Below are positions 7,138-15,424 of a stretch of 18,709 bases of DNA, in pieces. The notes under the pieces were generated by a model, which was not told the origin of the DNA, did not search any database, and saw only the letters and a list, made by a program, of their open reading frames with translations. The stretch is taken from positions 1-18,709 of the forward strand of contig SXQI01000244.1 in NCBI GenBank assembly GCA_005793025.1. Direction: 5' to 3'. The position numbers and the translations under genes were made by a program. Source of the stretch: Verrucomicrobiales bacterium (GTDB lineage Bacteria; Verrucomicrobiota; Verrucomicrobiia; Limisphaerales; SXQI01). The stretch's first letter is position 1. Every line of letters starts with the position of its first letter.

Positions 7138-10100
7138 ATGAAACTTTCCATCCGATCTATTCCATGGTGGCTGACATCTGTTGCTTGGATGGCCTCATGG
7201 GTGGGAAGTTGGGGTGCGTCACAGACCCACATTGATTTCAACCGAGAGATCCGCCCGATTCTTTCCGAGCATTGTTACGCCTGTCACGGTCCGGACGAAG
7301 GGAAACGCAAGGCCGGCTTGCGGTTGGATGTGGAGCAGGAGGCATTCAAATCGTTGAAGTCGGGAGAACGTGCAATCGTGGCAGGGTATCCTTCAAAAAG
7401 TGCATTGGTTTCGCGTATCAACTCGAGCGATCCAGATGAAAAAATGCCGCCTGCAGAACACGGAAAACCCCTTTCTCCAGCGCAGTCGAAAGTGCTTGTC
7501 CAGTGGATAACCGAAGGGGCGAAGTGGCAGAAGCACTGGGCGTTTATCCCTCCTGAACGGAGTTCACTCCCTCAGGTAAAACAAAAGACTTGGCCTCGCA
7601 ATCCTATCGACACATTCGTGCTTAAACGCCTCGAGGCGGGAGGATTTAAGCCTAATCCCGAGGCCCAAAAAACTGATCTGCTCCGCCGCGTCACGTTCGA
7701 CCTAACCGGGCTCCCCCCCACAATCGAGGAGGTGGACGCATTCATCGCTGATACTTCTGAGATTGCCTACGAGAAGGTAGTGGACCGGTTGATGATGTCT
7801 CAGCATTTTGGAGAGCGTATGGCGCAACACTGGCTCGATCTTGCGCGATATGCGGACACAAGCGGCTATCATTTCGATGGGGTCAGGTTCATGTGGCTGT
7901 GGCGAGATTGGGTAATCCGCTCGTTTAACGAGAACAAACCTTTCGACGAATTTACGATTGAGCAATTAGCGGGCGATCTTCTTCCCAACCCCACGCAGAA
8001 CCAAAAAATCGCTACAGGTTTTGTGCGAAACAACATGACCAACGACGAGGGAGGCGCAGACCCTCAGGAGTATCTGAACAAGTATGTGACCGATCGCGTC
8101 ACGACGTTGGGCTCGGTTTGGCTGGGGATGACAGTCGGTTGTGCAGAGTGCCATGATCACAAATACGATCCGATCAAGACCAAGGAGTTTTACCAATTTT
8201 ATTCCTTTTTCCATAACGTGCCCGAGAAAGGATTGGATCGAATCCGAACCGACAACCCTCCGCCACGCCTTGCGGTTCCTTCCCCAGAACAAGCAACCAA
8301 ATTTGTGGAAGCCGAATTGAATCTCAAGGATTCCGAGAAAACGTTGCAGGATAAAAACAATGAACTCGGAGAGGTCCAAGAAGGATGGGAACGCGAACTC
8401 ACGGAGCATCCTCCTAAAAAAACAGAACTCAACGGACTGTTAGGGGAACTGACTCTCAATGATTCCAAGGCTTTCGTGTCACCGCTCAAGAGCACCGAAG
8501 TCCGCCAAGCCTCAACTAACGCCCTTAAATTTGTCGATGGTAGGCTCGGGCGCGCCTTGCAATTGGACGGAACCAACCATCTAGAGGTTGATGTGAACCC
8601 CGGATTGGATCGCACCAACGCTTTCAGTTATGGGGCTTGGGTCAACCTACAATCCCCGAATGGAACAATTTTCTCTAAAATGCAGTCCGAACCTAGTTTC
8701 CGAGGATTTGACCTTATCGCGGGTGAAGGTCGCCTCAATGTTCACCTCGTCAATACTTGGCCTGACAATGCGATTAAAGTTCGCACGAAGGATGCTCTGC
8801 CTCAAAACCAATGGTCGCATGTGTTGGTCACTTACGATGGTTCATCCAAAGCCAGCGGGATTCGACTTTTTATCAATGGACGATCACGGGATCTCGAGAC
8901 GGAGAAGGACACCCTCAACGCGTCGATTACTAATTCCGAACCACTCCGCATCGGTGCACGTCACGCAAAATCCGATTTCACAGGTCTGATTAGCCATGTT
9001 CGGTTATTTGATCACGCTAGTTCGATCGCGGAAGTTCGAACCCTTGCATTGGAAGGCTATTGGCCGCTGATCAGCAAATCTCGGGGCAAAAGAACCGACC
9101 CAGAGCGAGCGGAGATAGCGCGTTTCTATAAGGAAGTTTTTGCATTCGATTTGATGCGGGCCGAATCTGCGTTAGCAACCGCGAAACGTGAGCGAGATGC
9201 GATCTTTGCCGCGATCCCAACGACAATGATCATGGAGGAAATGAATCCACCTCGTGAGACTTTCGTGTTGGTGAGAGGAGATTTCCGAACCAAGGGTGAA
9301 AAAGTTTCCCCCTCAACTCCGGCGTTTTTACCCCCTCTACCTGCCGGCCCAACCAATCGCCTGAGCCTTGCTCGCTGGTTAGTAACGCGCGAACACCCGC
9401 TCACAGCCCGGGTTGCGGTGAACCGTTTTTGGGCAACATTTTTCGGCACAGGTCTCGTCAAAACGGTGAATGATTTTGGTTCCCAAGGTGAATGGCCAAG
9501 CCATCCCGAGTTGCTGGATTGGTTGGCAACACAACTCCGCGATGGCGGCTCGATCGATCTGAGTCAAAGCAAACGCCCGCGTTCCAAACAAGACATCGCC
9601 CGCTCTTGGGACGTCAAAGCTCTCGTTAGATTGATGGTAACGAGTGCCACATACCGACAATCGGGTGCTGTGACGCCCGAGAAAATGGACAGGGATCCTT
9701 TCAACCGCCTCATGACTCGTGGGCCTCATTTGCGGCTAGATGCGGAATTCATTCGTGACAACGCCCTCGCCGTCTCGGGTTTACTCAACAAAAAAATCGG
9801 TGGGCCCAGCGTCAAACCTTACCAACCTTCAGGCATATGGGACGGGGTGGATGCAACCTATACACAGGACCACGGCGAAACCATTTACCGACGCGGGATG
9901 TATGTTTTCTGGCGACGCTCCGCGCATTATCCATCGTTTGCGACGTTCGACGCACCTAATCGCGAAGTGTGCACATTCATTCGTCAACGAACACAGACAC
10001 CTCTGCAATCGTTGGTGATGATGAATGATCCGGTTTACATCGAGGCCGCTCGCGGTTTAGCTCAACGCGTCCTCGCCGAGGAACCGACGGACCCACAAAA

Positions 10101-10341
10101 AAGGTTGATCAAAGCCTTTAGGCACACCTTGGGACGTGTGCCAGCGGCAACTGAGATCGAGATTCTTCAAAAGACCTTTGAGGAACAACGTGCCAATTTC
10201 CAACAAGATCCGAAAGCTGCTGAAGCATTCCTCAAGGTCGGTGAATTGAAACTTCCTGAAAAAATTGAACCTGTCGATTTCGCCGCTCTTGCCGCTACTG
10301 CCAGCGTGCTTTTGAACCTAAACGAGACCATCACAAAATAA
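7138..10341 (+). CDS. PSCyt1-DUF1549-LamG-DUF1553 exported protein
   Basis: A 1067-residue exported multidomain protein of a type abundant in Planctomycetota and Verrucomicrobiota. Residues 1 to about 28 form a signal peptide (basic start, Trp-rich core, ...WGASQ). A planctomycete-type cytochrome domain follows, with heme motif CYACH at 46-50. DUF1549 covers about 140-370, including DLTGLPPT and HWLDLARYADTSGYH, and has a second CxxCH (CAECH, 335-339, then DHKYDP). A Lys/Glu-rich stretch likely to be coiled coil lies near 400-425. A LamG/concanavalin-like insert spans about 455-637 (GRLGRALQLDG, FSYGAWVN, WSHVLVTYDG, LFINGR, GLISHVRLFD). DUF1553 runs from about 740 (NRLSLARWLVTREHPLTARVAVNRFW) to the end. 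The reaction is unknown; a role in polysaccharide handling at the cell surface is often proposed. The DUF1501 gene follows after 10 bases, the usual partner arrangement. AGGGG lies just one base before the ATG, too close for a good ribosome site. Confidence 0.93.
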   Translation: MKLSIRSIPWWLTSVAWMASWVGSWGASQTHIDFNREIRPILSEHCYACHGPDEGKRKAGLRLDVEQEAFKSLKSGERAIVAGYPSKSALVSRINSSDPDEKMPPAEHGKPLSPAQSKVLVQWITEGAKWQKHWAFIPPERSSLPQVKQKTWPRNPIDTFVLKRLEAGGFKPNPEAQKTDLLRRVTFDLTGLPPTIEEVDAFIADTSEIAYEKVVDRLMMSQHFGERMAQHWLDLARYADTSGYHFDGVRFMWLWRDWVIRSFNENKPFDEFTIEQLAGDLLPNPTQNQKIATGFVRNNMTNDEGGADPQEYLNKYVTDRVTTLGSVWLGMTVGCAECHDHKYDPIKTKEFYQFYSFFHNVPEKGLDRIRTDNPPPRLAVPSPEQATKFVEAELNLKDSEKTLQDKNNELGEVQEGWERELTEHPPKKTELNGLLGELTLNDSKAFVSPLKSTEVRQASTNALKFVDGRLGRALQLDGTNHLEVDVNPGLDRTNAFSYGAWVNLQSPNGTIFSKMQSEPSFRGFDLIAGEGRLNVHLVNTWPDNAIKVRTKDALPQNQWSHVLVTYDGSSKASGIRLFINGRSRDLETEKDTLNASITNSEPLRIGARHAKSDFTGLISHVRLFDHASSIAEVRTLALEGYWPLISKSRGKRTDPERAEIARFYKEVFAFDLMRAESALATAKRERDAIFAAIPTTMIMEEMNPPRETFVLVRGDFRTKGEKVSPSTPAFLPPLPAGPTNRLSLARWLVTREHPLTARVAVNRFWATFFGTGLVKTVNDFGSQGEWPSHPELLDWLATQLRDGGSIDLSQSKRPRSKQDIARSWDVKALVRLMVTSATYRQSGAVTPEKMDRDPFNRLMTRGPHLRLDAEFIRDNALAVSGLLNKKIGGPSVKPYQPSGIWDGVDATYTQDHGETIYRRGMYVFWRRSAHYPSFATFDAPNREVCTFIRQRTQTPLQSLVMMNDPVYIEAARGLAQRVLAEEPTDPQKRLIKAFRHTLGRVPAATEIEILQKTFEEQRANFQQDPKAAEAFLKVGELKLPEKIEPVDFAALAATASVLLNLNETITK

Positions 10342-10351
10342 CATCCCTTCC

Positions 10352-11803
10352 ATGAATCTCGATCCAGAAATCCAGCGAATCCTCTCGCGTAGAGCCTTTT
10401 TAACGCGCAGCACAACAGGTCTCGGAACCATCGCACTCGGGTCGATCCTTCGGACCCAGCAGGCTCAAGCGGCACCAGGATCAACGAAACCTTTGGGCGC
10501 ACTGAAAGCACTTCACTTTGCACCCAAAGCCAAGCGCGTCATTTATCTTTTCCAATCTGGAGCTCCTTCCCACCTCGACTTGTTCGACGGCAAATCGAAG
10601 CTCCGCGACATGACAGGGGAGGAGCTTCCACCGAGCGTGCGAATGGGGCAACGAATCACTGGAATGACCGCTGGCCAAACCGTGCTCAAATGCGTGGGAC
10701 CAGCCTTCGAATTCAAACGCTATGGAAAATCAGGCGTTGAGTTGAGTTCGATGCTTCCTCATACCGGTTCGATTGTTGATGAAATCGCATTGATCCGTTC
10801 AATGCACACCGACCCCATCAACCACGATCCGGCGGTAACCTTTTTCGGGACTGGAAATCAGCAACCGGGTCGTCCCACGATGGGTGCGTGGTTGGCGTAT
10901 GGGTTGGGGACGGCTAACGAAAATCTACCAGCCTACGTGGTGCTCACGAGTGGCAGCGGTGGGCAAGCTTTGCAATCCCGTTATTGGGGCAACGGATTTC
11001 TTTCGGCCAATTTCCAAGGCGTCCAATTAAGGAATCAAGGAGACCCTGTGCTCTACGTTTCCAATCCGCCTGGCCTCAGCACGAAAGCCCGCCGTCAGAT
11101 GCTCGATTCGATGCAGGCACTGAACAAACGGCAACTCGGCGTTTTTGGCCAACCTGACATCGCAACTCACATCGACAACTACGAGCTCGCATTCCGCATG
11201 CAAACGAGTGTGCCGGAGCTGATGGATATTTCCAAAGAGCCGAAGGCTGTTTTGGAGATGTATGGCGCGGAGCCCGGTAAGGCCTCCTATGCCAACAATT
11301 GTCTCCTCGCCCGGCGGTTGACGGAGAGCGGGGTTCGATTCGTTCAATTATGTCACCGAGACTGGGATCATCACGGCGGTTTACCCGATGGCATAAAAGC
11401 TCAAACAAAAAATACGGACCAAGGAAGTGCCGCTCTGATTAAAGATCTGAAACAACGTGGATTGCTGGACGAAACTCTTGTCATCTGGGGCGGGGAGTTC
11501 GGTCGAACGGCATACAGCCAAGGCGAGATTTCCAAAACCAATTTCGGACGCGATCATCATCCAAGGTGCTACTCAATTTGGATGGCGGGTGGCGGCATCA
11601 AACCCGGGCTGGTTCTTGGTGAAACTGATGACTTTGGCTATAACATCGTTAAAGATCCCGTGAACGTTCACGATCTCCATGCGACCATGCTTCACCTCCT
11701 CGGCATTGATCATAAACAGTTCACTTATCGATCCGAAGGCCGAGACTACCGACTCACCGATATTAGCGGAGAACTCGTGAAACCATTGATGGCTCAAACT
11801 TGA
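10352..11803 (+). CDS. DUF1501 protein with Tat signal
   Basis: A 483-residue protein of the DUF1501 family (alkaline-phosphatase/sulfatase-like fold), nearly always encoded next to PSCyt1-DUF1549-DUF1553 proteins, as here. The N-terminus has a twin-arginine signal (SRRAFLTRS, 12-20) with a weakly hydrophobic core (GLGTIALGSIL) and AQAA near 38-41, so it is expected to be exported folded by Tat. Family marks: KRVIYLFQSGAPSHLDLFDGK near 63, ALIRSMHTDPINHDPA, the GRPTMGAWLAYGLG stretch, HRDWDHHGG, then TLVIWGGEFGRTAYSQG and GRDHHPRCYSIWMAGGGIKPG. The last two contain the Asp/His/Glu residues that would bind metal in this fold. The end ...LGIDHKQFTYRSEGRDYRLTDISG is typical of the family. No substrate is known. 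Ten bases separate it from the upstream gene, so one transcript is likely. Confidence 0.94.
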   Translation: MNLDPEIQRILSRRAFLTRSTTGLGTIALGSILRTQQAQAAPGSTKPLGALKALHFAPKAKRVIYLFQSGAPSHLDLFDGKSKLRDMTGEELPPSVRMGQRITGMTAGQTVLKCVGPAFEFKRYGKSGVELSSMLPHTGSIVDEIALIRSMHTDPINHDPAVTFFGTGNQQPGRPTMGAWLAYGLGTANENLPAYVVLTSGSGGQALQSRYWGNGFLSANFQGVQLRNQGDPVLYVSNPPGLSTKARRQMLDSMQALNKRQLGVFGQPDIATHIDNYELAFRMQTSVPELMDISKEPKAVLEMYGAEPGKASYANNCLLARRLTESGVRFVQLCHRDWDHHGGLPDGIKAQTKNTDQGSAALIKDLKQRGLLDETLVIWGGEFGRTAYSQGEISKTNFGRDHHPRCYSIWMAGGGIKPGLVLGETDDFGYNIVKDPVNVHDLHATMLHLLGIDHKQFTYRSEGRDYRLTDISGELVKPLMAQT

Positions 11804-11820
11804 CGGGTTTCCATCAAGAC

Positions 11821-11985
11821 CTAGGCCATTTCTCGCCCCTGTATCTTTTGATACACGGTTGATCCGACGATCAAAGCGATCTTTGTGCTATCCGACGACG
11901 GCATTTTCCAGGCCGCGATCAGATCAGTATAGGTTTGGATCCAACCGAACCCTCGCCGACTTTTGCCGCCCCAAAAAAGTCTCAA
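11821..11985 (-). CDS. possible small hypothetical protein (54 residues)
   Basis: A minus-strand frame runs from TTG at 11985 to TAG at 11821-11823. It reads WIQTYTDLIAAWKMPSSDS then TKIALIVGSTVYQKIQG in its second half, which looks protein-like, with codons similar to those of neighbours. The only ATG start would give 27 residues (from the M in WKMPSS). I recognise no family. The frame is open further upstream to about 12047 without a better start, so it may be the tail of a degraded gene. It faces the DUF1501 gene, and two perfect dyads lie inside it. Low confidence that it is translated. Confidence 0.2.
   Translation of the reverse strand: MRLFWGGKSRRGFGWIQTYTDLIAAWKMPSSDSTKIALIVGSTVYQKIQGREMA
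11840..11855. repeat. perfect inverted repeat TGTATC-TTTT-GATACA
   Basis: Two perfect 6-base arms with a T4 spacer. After one C/C mismatch, two more pairs form with the flanking CC and GG. It could be a small hairpin near the 3' end of the DUF1501 transcript or a protein-binding dyad. It lies 37 bases after that gene's stop and has no T-run after it on the plus strand. Confidence 0.5.
11859..11874. repeat. perfect inverted repeat TTGATC-CGAC-GATCAA
   Basis: Two perfect 6-base arms around the tetraloop CGAC, starting three bases after the previous dyad. Two hairpins so close together suggest a structured RNA end or a tandem operator. It overlaps the possible minus-strand small gene, so coding constraint could also explain the sequence. 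Confidence 0.5.
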
Positions 11986-12000
11986 ACTCCACTTTTTTTC

Positions 12001-12037
12001 AAAAAAACGCAGAGACCTTGTAAGGATCCGTCTCTGC
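12001..12037 (-). terminator. intrinsic terminator-like hairpin facing the minus strand
   Basis: A perfect 8-base-pair stem (12009-12016 GCAGAGAC with 12030-12037 GTCTCTGC) with a 13-base loop. Read on the minus strand, the stem is followed by G and then seven T (complement of A7, 12007-12001), the standard form of a rho-independent terminator. On the plus strand no T-run follows, so there it would only be a 5' leader hairpin 112 bases before the start codon of the repeat protein. No minus-strand gene is seen upstream of it. Confidence 0.55.
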
Positions 12038-12148
12038 CCCAGTTATTATAAGTGTAGGGACAAGACGGCCAAGGCGTTATTTGACGCGAAGCCTGTCTGG
12101 CTACGATCGAAACGAAAACTGTCAAGAGAACAAGCCAATTGCCTAGCT

Positions 12149-15100
12149 ATGAACACTTTATGCGTCGCATCTTCCTTTGGGGTAAACACCCAAGACCAAG
12201 CAGTTGAGAAGAAGTTTTCGAGATTCAAAAATCATTGGGCTGTTTTTATCTCTGGGTTTTTGGTGCTGCTTGTGCAGACCGCGACTGCACAGGGTCAACC
12301 GGAAATCACTAGTCCATCCATCGCCTCGGCAACAGTGGGTCAGTCGTTCACATACGCCATTACCACTCCCACCTCATTCGCCGCTACAGGTCTCCCTCCG
12401 GGTCTCACTCTCAACACAAACACTGGGGGGATCTCCGGCATCCCTACCACGACAGGCACATATACCGTCGCACTATCCGCTAGCAACGCGAGTGGCACAG
12501 GGACTAAGACACTCACTTTGACAATAAAGTCGTTAGACTCGATTCCACCCAAAGTAGTAATTACCACGCCAACGGCAAATACTCGGACTACCTCATCACC
12601 GCTAACCATTACTGGCACTGCGACCGACAATCTTTCCGTCGCGGCGGTGGAATATAGAATAGAGACCACATCAGGAACGAATGCCTACGCGGCAGCGGCA
12701 GGTACGACCGCGTGGAGCACCGCTGTGCCGATAGCTCCCGGGGCTTCCACAATCCGAGTCCGGGCACGTGATGCGAGTGGCAATCTGTCACCTGAAGTTA
12801 CTCGTGTTTTTTACTATGACATCGCGAAACCAATCTCCGTGACGGTGATCGGATCAGGAATAGTGACACCAAATCTGAACACGTCGAACCTAGTGGTTGG
12901 GAAGACCTATTCGATGACTGCGACAGTGCAGAAAGGCACTACGTTTGATGGTTGGACGGGTTACGGCACGACCCCGAATAAATCGGCAACCCTCTCCTTC
13001 GTGATGAGCGAGAACCTGTCATTGACGGCCAAATTTGTGGATCTAGCTAAACCAACCGTGGTGATCGCGACGCCAGTGGCGAATACTCGGACAACGACCT
13101 TACCCCTAACGATTTCAGGAACTGCGACCGACAACCTTTCTGTGTCGGCTGTGGAGTATCGAATCGAAAACGCGTCGGGAACCAATGCCTACACGGCAGC
13201 CGCAGGTACGACCGCGTGGACGATTGCGGTGCCATTGGCTCCAGGGGCTTCCACGATTCGAGTCCAAGCTCGTGATGCGAGTGGAAATCTTTCACCCGAA
13301 GTTTCTCGCGTGTTTTATTATGATATCGCGAAACCGCTCGCCGTGACTGTGATTGGATCCGGATTAGTGACGCCGAATCTGAACACATCGAATCTGGTGG
13401 TTGGGAAGACCTATTCGATGACGGCGACCGTGCAGAAAGGCACTACGTTTGATGGATGGACGGGTTATGGCGCGACCCCGAATAAATCGGCAACCCTTTC
13501 CTTTGTAATGAGCGAAAACCTTTCGTTGACGGCCAAGTTTGTGGATCTGGCGAAGCCCTCTGTGGTAATCACGACGCCAGCGGCGAATACTCGAACCACA
13601 TCGTTGCCTCTGACTATTACTGGAACTGCGACCGACAATCTTTCCGTCTCGGCGGTGGAATACCGAATCGAGAACGCTTCGGGAACGAATGCCTACGCGA
13701 CTGCAGCGGGGACAACGGCATGGAGCATCGCAGTGCCTTTGACGCCGGGGGCTTCCACGATTCGCGTCCGTGCCCGCGATGCGAGTGGCAATCTTTCATC
13801 AGATGTCACCCGCGTGTTTTATTTCGACGTAGTGCAACCGCTTGACCTCTGGGTAACCGGATCCGGAACTGTGGCTCCCAACCTGAATTCTTCCAACTTA
13901 GTGGTTGGAAGAACTTATTCGATGACGGCGACACCAGCAGCAGGGTTTCGTTTCGATGGGTGGAGTGAGCTCGAGTGCATGTGGGACATTTGTATTGGGA
14001 CAAACAAAAACGTGCTTACTTTTGCAATGCCAAATCGACCAGTATATTTGGAGGCTCGGTTTGTGGATAGTGCTCCACCCACAGTGGTTATTACCACCCC
14101 CGTGAACAATGCGATCATCACAACCCTAGGAGTTCTAGTCAAAGGGACCGCCAGCGATAACCAGAGTGTTTCGAAAGTGTTTGTGAGAGTTGATCAGGGG
14201 GAATGGGTGGAGGCTGATGGAACGACTTCGTGGGCGTTTTGGTTAGATGTCGTGGGGAACCAAACCTTATCTGTTTACGCGGTAGATTCCTCAGGCAATG
14301 AGTCTGCGGTAAAAACAATGACGATCCGGGTTCCAAGTGTTCCGGATTACAGCGGAATCTATTTTGGGACGCTGTCGGGGGACTACGGCGAGCGGGGGTT
14401 GGTCGGAGTATTAGTCACAAAAGATCAAAAAGCGGTTGTATTGATTGGCGATGACACCTCAGAGCAAGAGTTCGGAGGCTTTTTACTAAAACCACTGCCT
14501 TTAGGGACGGACGGAAAAACCTCATTGACGATTGCCGGAGTTAAAATAGCAGGAGCTTTTACCAGCAGTGGTTTTACTATCACGATCGATGCAGACGGAG
14601 ACGGAGTACGCATGTCTGGATCCAAGAAAGCGGCGACGGGCAACCACGCGACTCTTGCCGGACTTTACATGGGTTCCTACGAGCACTCTCAAGATGAAGG
14701 CGCGTTTTTCGGATTAGTTGCAGCCGATGGGAAGACCCAAGTATTTTTTCAAAGCACCGAAGGTTACAGCTGGGGTGATATCTCTGGTGGTGCGGTGCTG
14801 GGCAGCATCGATAACCAAAGGCAGTTTAGAGTTACTTTCAACCAGGCAACCCTCACCGGCACAGTCAAATCTAAGGCATCCGTTGATCCTCGGACGTTGT
14901 CTTTTCCTTCAACAATTCCTTACTCTAGCTTAATCAACGAGTACATATTTGGTACTCAGGAATGGCTCATTCCTGGAGAATCTATTATCCTTGGGTCTGA
15001 GTTCTGGTTAGTAGGCGGAATTGCTAAACCAAGCCAGAATTACGCTGGTTCCCTGCTCTCACAGGTGTTCGATTTAATCAGTGGTTGGGGGATGGCACCT

Positions 15101-15424
15101 GTTTATGAACCATTTTCTGGTACGACAGCAGCTGCATTGATGGACTTCGCTGAGCTTGAAAACTCCCTTACAACTTTACAATCCGCTTCAGTTCAAAATA
15201 TGGCACCAACGGAGGGACGGATCCTCAGGATTGAAGCGAGGGATGCTGGTTTTGGGTTCGTGTTCTCCACTCAAATTGGACGGACTTATCGCGTCCAATC
15301 CTCCTCAGATCTCGTGAATTGGATCGATGTGACCAGTGCTATTCTTGGCACCGAAGCTGAATACGAATTCAGTGATTCAAGAACTGAGGAAATCCAACGT
15401 TTCTATCGTGTGGTCACTGAATAG
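12149..15424 (+). CDS. large exported protein with Ig-like and InlB-type repeats
   Basis: A 1091-residue exported protein, probably on the cell surface or secreted; partner unknown. ATG at 12149 gives a basic n-region (EKKFSRFKNHW), a hydrophobic core (AVFISGFLVLLVQ) and a cleavage region TATAQG by about 49. A putative Ig domain (He_PIG type) follows, with GLPPGLTLNTNTGGISGIPTTTG and GTYTVALSASN. Three composite repeats of 168, 168 and 174 residues come next. Each pairs an Ig-like part (GTATDNLSV..VEYRI..., GASTIRV.ARDASGNLS) with an InlB B-repeat-like part (VTVIGSG.VTPNLNTSNLV, YSMTATV, FDGWTGYG). A fourth, Ig-only, copy follows (from 14078). Then come two related beta-rich segments (about 14345-14640 and 14654-14885). 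The protein ends with a module common in Verrucomicrobiota (FGFVFSTQIGRTYRVQSSSDLVNW...RFYRVV). No catalytic domain is seen, so adhesion or binding is likely. No good ribosome site precedes the ATG. Confidence 0.88.
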   Translation: MNTLCVASSFGVNTQDQAVEKKFSRFKNHWAVFISGFLVLLVQTATAQGQPEITSPSIASATVGQSFTYAITTPTSFAATGLPPGLTLNTNTGGISGIPTTTGTYTVALSASNASGTGTKTLTLTIKSLDSIPPKVVITTPTANTRTTSSPLTITGTATDNLSVAAVEYRIETTSGTNAYAAAAGTTAWSTAVPIAPGASTIRVRARDASGNLSPEVTRVFYYDIAKPISVTVIGSGIVTPNLNTSNLVVGKTYSMTATVQKGTTFDGWTGYGTTPNKSATLSFVMSENLSLTAKFVDLAKPTVVIATPVANTRTTTLPLTISGTATDNLSVSAVEYRIENASGTNAYTAAAGTTAWTIAVPLAPGASTIRVQARDASGNLSPEVSRVFYYDIAKPLAVTVIGSGLVTPNLNTSNLVVGKTYSMTATVQKGTTFDGWTGYGATPNKSATLSFVMSENLSLTAKFVDLAKPSVVITTPAANTRTTSLPLTITGTATDNLSVSAVEYRIENASGTNAYATAAGTTAWSIAVPLTPGASTIRVRARDASGNLSSDVTRVFYFDVVQPLDLWVTGSGTVAPNLNSSNLVVGRTYSMTATPAAGFRFDGWSELECMWDICIGTNKNVLTFAMPNRPVYLEARFVDSAPPTVVITTPVNNAIITTLGVLVKGTASDNQSVSKVFVRVDQGEWVEADGTTSWAFWLDVVGNQTLSVYAVDSSGNESAVKTMTIRVPSVPDYSGIYFGTLSGDYGERGLVGVLVTKDQKAVVLIGDDTSEQEFGGFLLKPLPLGTDGKTSLTIAGVKIAGAFTSSGFTITIDADGDGVRMSGSKKAATGNHATLAGLYMGSYEHSQDEGAFFGLVAADGKTQVFFQSTEGYSWGDISGGAVLGSIDNQRQFRVTFNQATLTGTVKSKASVDPRTLSFPSTIPYSSLINEYIFGTQEWLIPGESIILGSEFWLVGGIAKPSQNYAGSLLSQVFDLISGWGMAPVYEPFSGTTAAALMDFAELENSLTTLQSASVQNMAPTEGRILRIEARDAGFGFVFSTQIGRTYRVQSSSDLVNWIDVTSAILGTEAEYEFSDSRTEEIQRFYRVVTE
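12548..14339 (+). repeat. tandem composite coding repeats (3 full, 1 partial)
   Basis: In-frame units start at 12548, 13052, 13556 and (partial) 14078. The first two are exactly 504 bases; the third is 522, with extra codons in its InlB-like part. Each unit begins at a proline before VV(I)(T/A)TP and ends with TAKFVDLAKP or a variant. Protein identity between units 1 and 2 is very high, but many third codon positions differ, so these are not recent copies. The fourth unit keeps only the Ig-like part and is diverged (VVITTPVNN...GTASDNQSVSKVFVRVD). Confidence 0.93.

Larger units (their letters stand above)
11804..12148. other. 345-base intergenic region with several inverted repeats
   Basis: No convincing plus-strand gene is present between the DUF1501 stop and the ATG of the repeat protein. 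The plus frame of the repeat protein stays open up to about 11963, but the extra 62 residues are basic and low in signal, so I treat them as leader. The region contains two adjacent perfect dyads (11840-11855 and 11859-11874), a T7-C-A7 tract (11993-12007), a perfect 8-base-pair stem-loop (12009-12037), and a short minus-strand open frame (11821-11985). Part of it is presumably the promoter and 5' leader of the repeat-protein gene; I cannot place -35/-10 boxes with confidence. Confidence 0.6.

Noticed and set aside
11993..12007. T7-C-A7 tract as a plus-strand terminator for the DUF1501 gene
   Set aside because: No stem-loop lies directly before the T-run on the plus strand; the A-run fits the minus-strand hairpin instead.
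11963..12148. 62-residue N-terminal extension of the repeat protein
   Set aside because: The extension would bury the signal peptide, lacks a good start and overlaps the hairpin region. ATG at 12149 gives a normal exported protein.
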